Below, piece after piece: positions 6,228-9,502 of a DNA stretch of 9,502 nt (position 1 is its first letter; each line of letters opens with the position of its first letter). Both the position numbers and the translations under genes were made by a program. The notes under the pieces were generated by a model that was not told the DNA's origin, searched no databases, and saw only the letters and a program-made list of their open reading frames with translations. Origin of the DNA: Ruminiclostridium sp. GTDB lineage: Bacteria; Bacillota; Clostridia; Oscillospirales; Oscillospiraceae. The stretch is from positions 1 to 9,502 of the forward strand of contig JABUSR010000182.1 in assembly GCA_021442645.1 (NCBI GenBank). The letters run 5' to 3'.

Positions 6228-7505
6228 TCAGGGTTTGACGATGCTGGGTAGCCAAGTAGTCAGCCCCGGCACGAAGGTGATGAGCATCAGCACCACGATG
6301 GAAATAAGCAGCATAGGCATCATAGCCTTCAGCGTCTTCATCAGACGGGTCTCAGCTGTCTGGTTGCAAATGAGCAGACAAAGGCCTACGGGAGGCGTCA
6401 CCAGGCCGATGCACAGGTTGAAGCTCATAACGATGCCGAACTGCAGGATATCGATGCCAAAGGCTGTCAGCAGCGGCAGCAGAATAGGGGTCATCATGAT
6501 GATAGCAGCGTTGGCCTCCATCAGCATACCAATGATTAAGAACAGGATGTTCAGCAGGATGAGAATAATCACCTTGCTGGAGGTCATGTCGGTGAACAGC
6601 TTGGTGAGCTGCTGGGGCAGGCCAGAGGTGACCACCACATAGCTGGAGGCCTTGGAAAGGCCGACCATCACCATAATGGTGGCAGTAGAAACCGAGGCAT
6701 CCACAAACACTTTGGGCAACTCGGAAAACTTCATGTCCTTATAGACAAAAAGGCTGATGATAAGGGCATAGACCACCGCCACAGCTGCCGCCTCAGTGGG
6801 GCTGAAAATACCGCCGAAGATGCCACCCAGGATGATAACGGGCATCAGAAGTGCCCAGATACCTTCCTTAAAGGCATGGCCGATCTGACGGGGCGTCTGC
6901 TTCTCGTGGGCAGGCAGGTCATGCCGTTTGCCGTAAAACAGCGCATAGAGAATCAGGGCCGCAGCCAGCACAATGCCCGGGATCACCGAGCCCATAAACA
7001 GGGAGGAGACCGACACGTTTGTGATGGATGCGTACACAATCAGCGTGATGGATGGCGGGATAATTGGCCCCAATATTGATGAGATAGACGACACAGCGGC
7101 CGCAAACTCTACGGGGTATCCCTCCCGCTTCATGGCGGGGATGGTGATGCCGCCGATGGCGGAGGCAGTCGCCACGCCGGAGCCGGAAATGGCACCGAAC
7201 AGGGCAGAGGACAGCACCGTGACCAGAGCCACGCTGCCGCGGATCCAGCCGATAAGGGCGGTGGCGACGTCAATGAGTTTGGCCGTAATGCTGCGGGACA
7301 TGATGTTGCCGGCCAGGATGAAGAAGGGGATGGCCAGCAGAGACGAGGCATTCATCCCGGCGAAAAGCTTCTGCGGCAGGACCAGCATCGGCATGCCCGC
7401 ACTGTACAGGGCGGCCAGGGTACCGATACCCAGGGAGATATAGATGGGGAACCCCAGGAAGGACAGGACCAGCAACAGAACGATGACCATTAAACCAGCG
7501 TTCAC
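6228..7505 (-). CDS. dctM: TRAP transporter large membrane subunit (DctM)
   Basis: The 425-residue protein is almost entirely hydrophobic helices and carries DctM hallmarks: LAIPFFILAGNIM (57-69), FGAISGSGVATASAIG (103-118), LGPIIPPSI (145-153) and GIFSPTEAAAVAVVYAL (232-248). DctM is the ion-coupled translocation subunit of tripartite ATP-independent periplasmic transporters and works with DctQ and the binding protein to bring in organic acids, usually with sodium. The start is GTG at 7505, overlapping the dctQ stop in a GTGA arrangement (7502-7505), with GGAGGTG upstream inside dctQ; this implies translational coupling and equal subunit production. Length is normal for the family. Confidence 0.95.
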   Translation of the reverse strand: MNAGLMVIVLLLVLSFLGFPIYISLGIGTLAALYSAGMPMLVLPQKLFAGMNASSLLAIPFFILAGNIMSRSITAKLIDVATALIGWIRGSVALVTVLSSALFGAISGSGVATASAIGGITIPAMKREGYPVEFAAAVSSISSILGPIIPPSITLIVYASITNVSVSSLFMGSVIPGIVLAAALILYALFYGKRHDLPAHEKQTPRQIGHAFKEGIWALLMPVIILGGIFGGIFSPTEAAAVAVVYALIISLFVYKDMKFSELPKVFVDASVSTATIMVMVGLSKASSYVVVTSGLPQQLTKLFTDMTSSKVIILILLNILFLIIGMLMEANAAIIMMTPILLPLLTAFGIDILQFGIVMSFNLCIGLVTPPVGLCLLICNQTAETRLMKTLKAMMPMLLISIVVLMLITFVPGLTTWLPSIVKP

Positions 7506-8008
7506 TGATCAGCCACCTCCTCTCCGGGATGGCGCAGCTCGGCCACGGCCTTCATAATGACCTCGATGGAGGTCAGTATCATCAGGACAATACCGATTGG
7601 GAGGCTGGCATAGGGTATGGACATGGGGATCTGCAGGCCGGGGGTGATATTGGCTGCACCGGTAGCCACCAGACCCAGGGAGTACTTTAACAGGAACCCC
7701 ATAAACACGATGGCCACCACAGTGGAAATGATAGTAAAAATGGCCTTCATTCTGGGGCTGAACAGATTGATGAGCACATCGATCTGCAGGTGGCTGTTCC
7801 GGCGGATGGCAATGGCCGCCGCCAGCATGATACTCAGGATGAACAGATACCGGGCCAGCTCCTCACTCCAGGCATTGGAGTTACCGAACACATAGCGCAG
7901 GATGATCTGGTAGGTCATGACCACCACCATGACAAACACCGACAGCGCCAGAATGGCCTTTTCAACCACCTCAAGCAGATCCAAAAGCTTTGAATAGGCT
8001 TTGAGCAT
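7502..8008 (-). CDS. dctQ: TRAP transporter small membrane subunit (DctQ)
   Basis: The 168-residue protein has four predicted membrane helices (about 17-38, 51-69, 87-107 and 126-150). It shows the DctQ family pattern RYVFGNSNAWSEELARYLF (38-56) followed by RRNSHLQIDVL (69-79). DctQ pairs with DctM in the membrane and helps dock the binding protein. It overlaps dctM by four bases and follows dctP after a 100-base gap holding a stem-loop (8029-8071). Its ribosome binding site is only an AGAGGGA-like run, weaker than that of dctP, which also fits lower production of the membrane part. Confidence 0.93.
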   Translation of the reverse strand: MLKAYSKLLDLLEVVEKAILALSVFVMVVVMTYQIILRYVFGNSNAWSEELARYLFILSIMLAAAIAIRRNSHLQIDVLINLFSPRMKAIFTIISTVVAIVFMGFLLKYSLGLVATGAANITPGLQIPMSIPYASLPIGIVLMILTSIEVIMKAVAELRHPGEEVADQ

Positions 8009-8028
8009 TCTCTTCCCTCTCTCTCGCT

Positions 8029-8071
8029 AAAAAGTAGCCGGCCCGCAGCAATTCACAGGCCGCGAGCCGGC
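8029..8071 (-). terminator. Intercistronic stem-loop with U tract between dctP and dctQ
   Basis: GCCGGC (8037-8042) pairs with GCCGGC (8066-8071); after a mismatch CGC (8044-8046) pairs with GCG (8062-8064), and after another GC (8048-8049) pairs with GC (8059-8060), closing a 9-base loop. On the minus strand a run of five U (8029-8033) follows three bases after the stem. A partial terminator or 3'-end stabiliser here would leave dctP mRNA in excess over dctQM, as is common for binding-protein operons. Confidence 0.65.
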
Positions 8072-8108
8072 ATTTTAGTTGATTCCGTTATACGATACGG
8101 CCTTGTTC

Positions 8109-9122
8109 TCAGCCGGCAGCAACGATACGGGCGACCCAGTCAGCCAGATCGGGGAACTCGGTAGCAGCGTAGTCCTTGAAGTGCTCAGCAAATGCTGCGT
8201 TGTCCACTTCAATAACGGTCTTGCCTGCATCGATGAGCTCCTGCTCAGCGACTTCTTCACGGCCCTGCTGCGCCTCGGAGACAACCTGACCTGCGTAGTC
8301 AGCAGCTTCCACAACGGCGTTCTGGATGTCCTCGGGCAGGCTATCAAAGTAAGCGCGGTCCATGATCATCAGGTTGCAGCTGTAGATGTGGTTGGTCTTG
8401 ATCCAGTAGTCGCAGACTTCGTCGAAGGAGTAGTTCAGGGAGTCGACCATGGGGTTCTCCTGGCCCTCGACAGTACCCTGCTGCAGAGCGGTGTAGGTCT
8501 CGTTGATAGCCAGAGGCGTGGGAGCAGCGCCCATCCACTGCCAGACCTTGATATAGCCTTCCAGGTTGGGAGCGCGAAGCTTGAAACCGGCAAAGTCTTC
8601 CACGGTCTTCATTTCCTTGGTAGCGGTGACGATACGGGGGCTGCGATAGGTTGCGCCGACCAGCTTGAAGCCGGCAGCCTCACCGACAGCTTCCTTGATC
8701 TCATTGCCCAGCTCGCCGGTCCAGACGTCCATGAAGTGATCATAGCCGGTGTACAGGTAGGGCATGATGTCGATGTTAGCCAGGGGGGTAAAGGGAGCCA
8801 GGGTGCCGACGGACTCGCACATGATGTCGGCCACGCCAACGGACATGCCTTCCAAGACCTCAGTAGTGGAACCCAGCTGGGCACCGCCGTACAGGTCGAC
8901 CTGGACGCGGCCGTCGGTCAGCTCTTCAATCTTATCCTTGAATGCGGCGGCAGTGTCGTAAGCGTTGTCGCCTTCGGTGGAGTTCAGTGCGCACTTCCAA
9001 ACATACTCGGGGCTGCCGGCTGCACCGTCGTCAGCGGGAGCGGTATCAGAGGAGCCGCAGGCGCTCAGAAGACCAGCTGCCATGACGGAAGCCATCAGAA
9101 CTGCCAGGATTCTTTTCTTCAT
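8109..9122 (-). CDS. dctP: TRAP transporter solute-binding lipoprotein (DctP family)
   Basis: The 337-residue protein starts with a lipoprotein signal peptide: basic MKKR, a hydrophobic stretch, and lipobox LSAC with the lipid-bearing C22, followed by a Ser/Asp/Gly/Ala-rich linker. As expected in a monoderm, it should be tethered to the outer face of the membrane. The body fits the DctP/TAXI-like class of TRAP binding proteins: GFKLRAPN (179-186), whose arginine (R183) in known members pairs with the carboxylate of the ligand, then MGAAPTPLAINETYTALQQG (197-216) and VEGQENP (218-224). The ligand is therefore an organic acid (C4-dicarboxylate, sugar acid or similar), not further resolved. The start has a perfect AGGAGGT at 9130-9136, seven bases before the ATG. 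It is the first and probably best-expressed gene of the dctPQM-dehydrogenase operon. Confidence 0.94.
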   Translation of the reverse strand: MKKRILAVLMASVMAAGLLSACGSSDTAPADDGAAGSPEYVWKCALNSTEGDNAYDTAAAFKDKIEELTDGRVQVDLYGGAQLGSTTEVLEGMSVGVADIMCESVGTLAPFTPLANIDIMPYLYTGYDHFMDVWTGELGNEIKEAVGEAAGFKLVGATYRSPRIVTATKEMKTVEDFAGFKLRAPNLEGYIKVWQWMGAAPTPLAINETYTALQQGTVEGQENPMVDSLNYSFDEVCDYWIKTNHIYSCNLMIMDRAYFDSLPEDIQNAVVEAADYAGQVVSEAQQGREEVAEQELIDAGKTVIEVDNAAFAEHFKDYAATEFPDLADWVARIVAAG

Positions 9123-9134
9123 AGTAGTAACCTC

Positions 9135-9215
9135 CTAATCGTTGTACCCCAAAGGAAACTGCCGCACCTTACATATAGCACATATAGCATCAGCATTTTC
9201 TTCTGAAGGTATCAT
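9135..9215 (-). CDS. Possible 26-residue leader ORF ahead of dctP
   Basis: An ATG at 9215 opens a frame of 26 codons whose TAG (9135-9137) overlaps the dctP ribosome binding site. The peptide contains a repeated AIC motif from a tandem 9-base repeat (GCTATATGT twice, 9171-9188). Against it: the ATG lies only about four bases after the predicted transcription start, so it would be leaderless, and it uses two rare-looking ATA codons besides the one near the start. It may be chance. Confidence 0.2.
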   Translation of the reverse strand: MIPSEENADAICAICKVRQFPLGYND

Positions 9216-9225
9216 GTTCTGTGTA

Positions 9226-9254
9226 AGAATACCACACCGGAAGCCATATGTCAA
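9226..9254 (-). promoter_or_regulatory. Sigma-A-type promoter of the dctPQM operon
   Basis: On the minus strand a perfect TTGACA (9249-9254) and TATTCT (9226-9231) are 17 bases apart. Transcription should start near 9219, giving a leader of about 97 bases. The -35 box lies inside the inverted repeat 9247-9264, so a bound protein there would block RNA polymerase. Confidence 0.75.
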
Positions 9255-9264
9255 GGTTGACATA
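9247..9264. promoter_or_regulatory. Proximal operator-like inverted repeat
   Basis: TATGTCAA (9247-9254) and TTGACATA (9257-9264) form a perfect 8+8 inverted repeat around a 2-base centre. It covers the -35 box of the dctP promoter. The size and symmetry fit a dimeric helix-turn-helix repressor such as a GntR- or LacI-type regulator; no regulator gene is in the window, so the family is a guess. Confidence 0.6.
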
Positions 9265-9410
9265 CAAACGAATTTTTCAGGCGGATATACCCCCCTATTT
9301 GTGATATTTTTCGTCTTTTAAGTGTCAATATTGACAAAATTTTCACCTTTTTGACAACCAGAGTCCAGTGTGCGCCCTCCGCACAATCGCCCTAACCCCC
9401 TGACACAACA
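9265..9410. other. Intergenic region between the dctP promoter and the tRNA terminator
   Basis: No gene is seen here. Apart from the distal palindrome (9323-9336) and the half-site at 9351-9356, the stretch is AT-rich from about 9266 to 9356 and then GC-richer, with a small 6-bp hairpin (TGTGCG, 9369-9374, with CGCACA, 9380-9385). Confidence 0.5.
9323..9336. promoter_or_regulatory. Distal operator-like palindrome
   Basis: A perfect 14-base palindrome with TGTCAA and TTGACA arms around TA shares its core with the repeat at 9249-9262. Centre-to-centre distance is 74 bp, close to seven helical turns. An extra TTGACA half-site lies at 9351-9356. On the minus strand the arm at 9323-9328 could also serve as a -35 box with a weak TATCAC 16 bases further, i.e. 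a possible second promoter. Confidence 0.5.
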
Positions 9411-9411
9411 G

Positions 9412-9442
9412 AAAACCCCGTGGAAAAAGACCACGAGGTTTT
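9412..9442 (-). terminator. Intrinsic terminator of the tRNA-Val gene
   Basis: AAAACC (9412-9417) pairs with GGTTTT (9437-9442); after a C/A mismatch CGTGG (9419-9423) pairs with CCACG (9431-9435), with a 7-base loop. On the minus strand it follows directly after the tRNA 3' end and its 3' arm ends in UUUU. Confidence 0.75.
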
Positions 9443-9443
9443 T

Positions 9444-9502
9444 TGGTGGACGATACAGGACTTGAACCTGTGACCTCCCGCACGTCAAGCGGATGCTCAT
9501 AC
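9444..9502 (-). tRNA. tRNA-Val (anticodon GAC), 5' part off window
   Basis: Read on the minus strand, the last 59 bases of a tRNA are visible: the end of the D arm (GAGC), an anticodon stem TCCGC/GCGGG around loop TTGACGT (anticodon GAC, valine), a 5-base variable loop, the T arm ACAGG-TTCAAGT-CCTGT, the 3' acceptor strand ATCGTCC, discriminator A and an encoded CCA. About 17 bases of the 5' end (acceptor strand and first half of the D arm) lie beyond the right edge. A terminator follows at once, so it is the last gene of its transcript. Confidence 0.93.

Noticed and set aside
9171..9188. Tandem 9-base repeat as a CRISPR or iteron-like array
   Set aside because: Only two copies of a short AT-rich unit are present, without spacers or further units, so it is too small for either.
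8079..9206. 375-codon plus-strand frame opposite dctP
   Set aside because: It is fully antisense to a convincing DctP gene, lacks any recognisable domain and reflects the third-position GC bias of dctP.

Overview
The window looks like chromosomal DNA from a moderately GC-rich Firmicute, most likely a gut Clostridia of the Oscillospiraceae type (Flavonifractor/Lawsonibacter-like). This rests on codon choice rich in GCC, CTG and GGC, strong AGGAGG-type ribosome binding sites, sigma-A-type promoters with 17-base spacers, and the gene content. The genus is an inference. The content is mostly ordinary metabolism and transport, with no CRISPR array, transposon or phage gene visible.

Left part (1-3488, all minus strand). 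An MBOAT-family membrane O-acyltransferase runs off the left edge and has its own promoter. Next come a U32-peptidase-like protein with a cysteine cluster (1027-2019), an uncharacterised 197-residue protein (2143-2736) and an AIM24/TIGR00266-family protein (2811-3488). Hairpins separate these genes. Clear TTGACA-type promoters precede the U32-like gene and the AIM24 gene, so they are probably small separate units; the 197-residue gene may depend on read-through from the AIM24 promoter.

Middle (3694-5238, plus strand). A 14-helix DHA2-type MFS exporter is transcribed from a TTGAAA-17-TATACT promoter with a short leader that can form a hairpin. It ends in a strong intrinsic terminator that separates it from the convergent operon to its right.

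Right part (5321-9502, minus strand). An operon of four genes reads dctP-dctQ-dctM-(beta-hydroxyacid dehydrogenase). The three TRAP transporter subunits (lipoprotein binding protein, small and large membrane subunits) import an organic acid, and the dehydrogenase probably reduces or oxidises a hydroxy acid or semialdehyde derived from it. A stem-loop with a U tract between dctP and dctQ probably lets the binding protein be made in excess. The operon promoter lies inside a perfect inverted repeat, TGTCAA-N2-TTGACA with arms extended to 8 bases. A second copy of the same core sits 74 bp upstream, which suggests control by a looping or cooperative repressor. Upstream of this is the 3' part of a tRNA-Val(GAC) gene with its own terminator, cut by the right edge.

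The most interesting signal is the regulatory region of the TRAP operon (about 9135-9357). No convincingly new multi-gene system was found.
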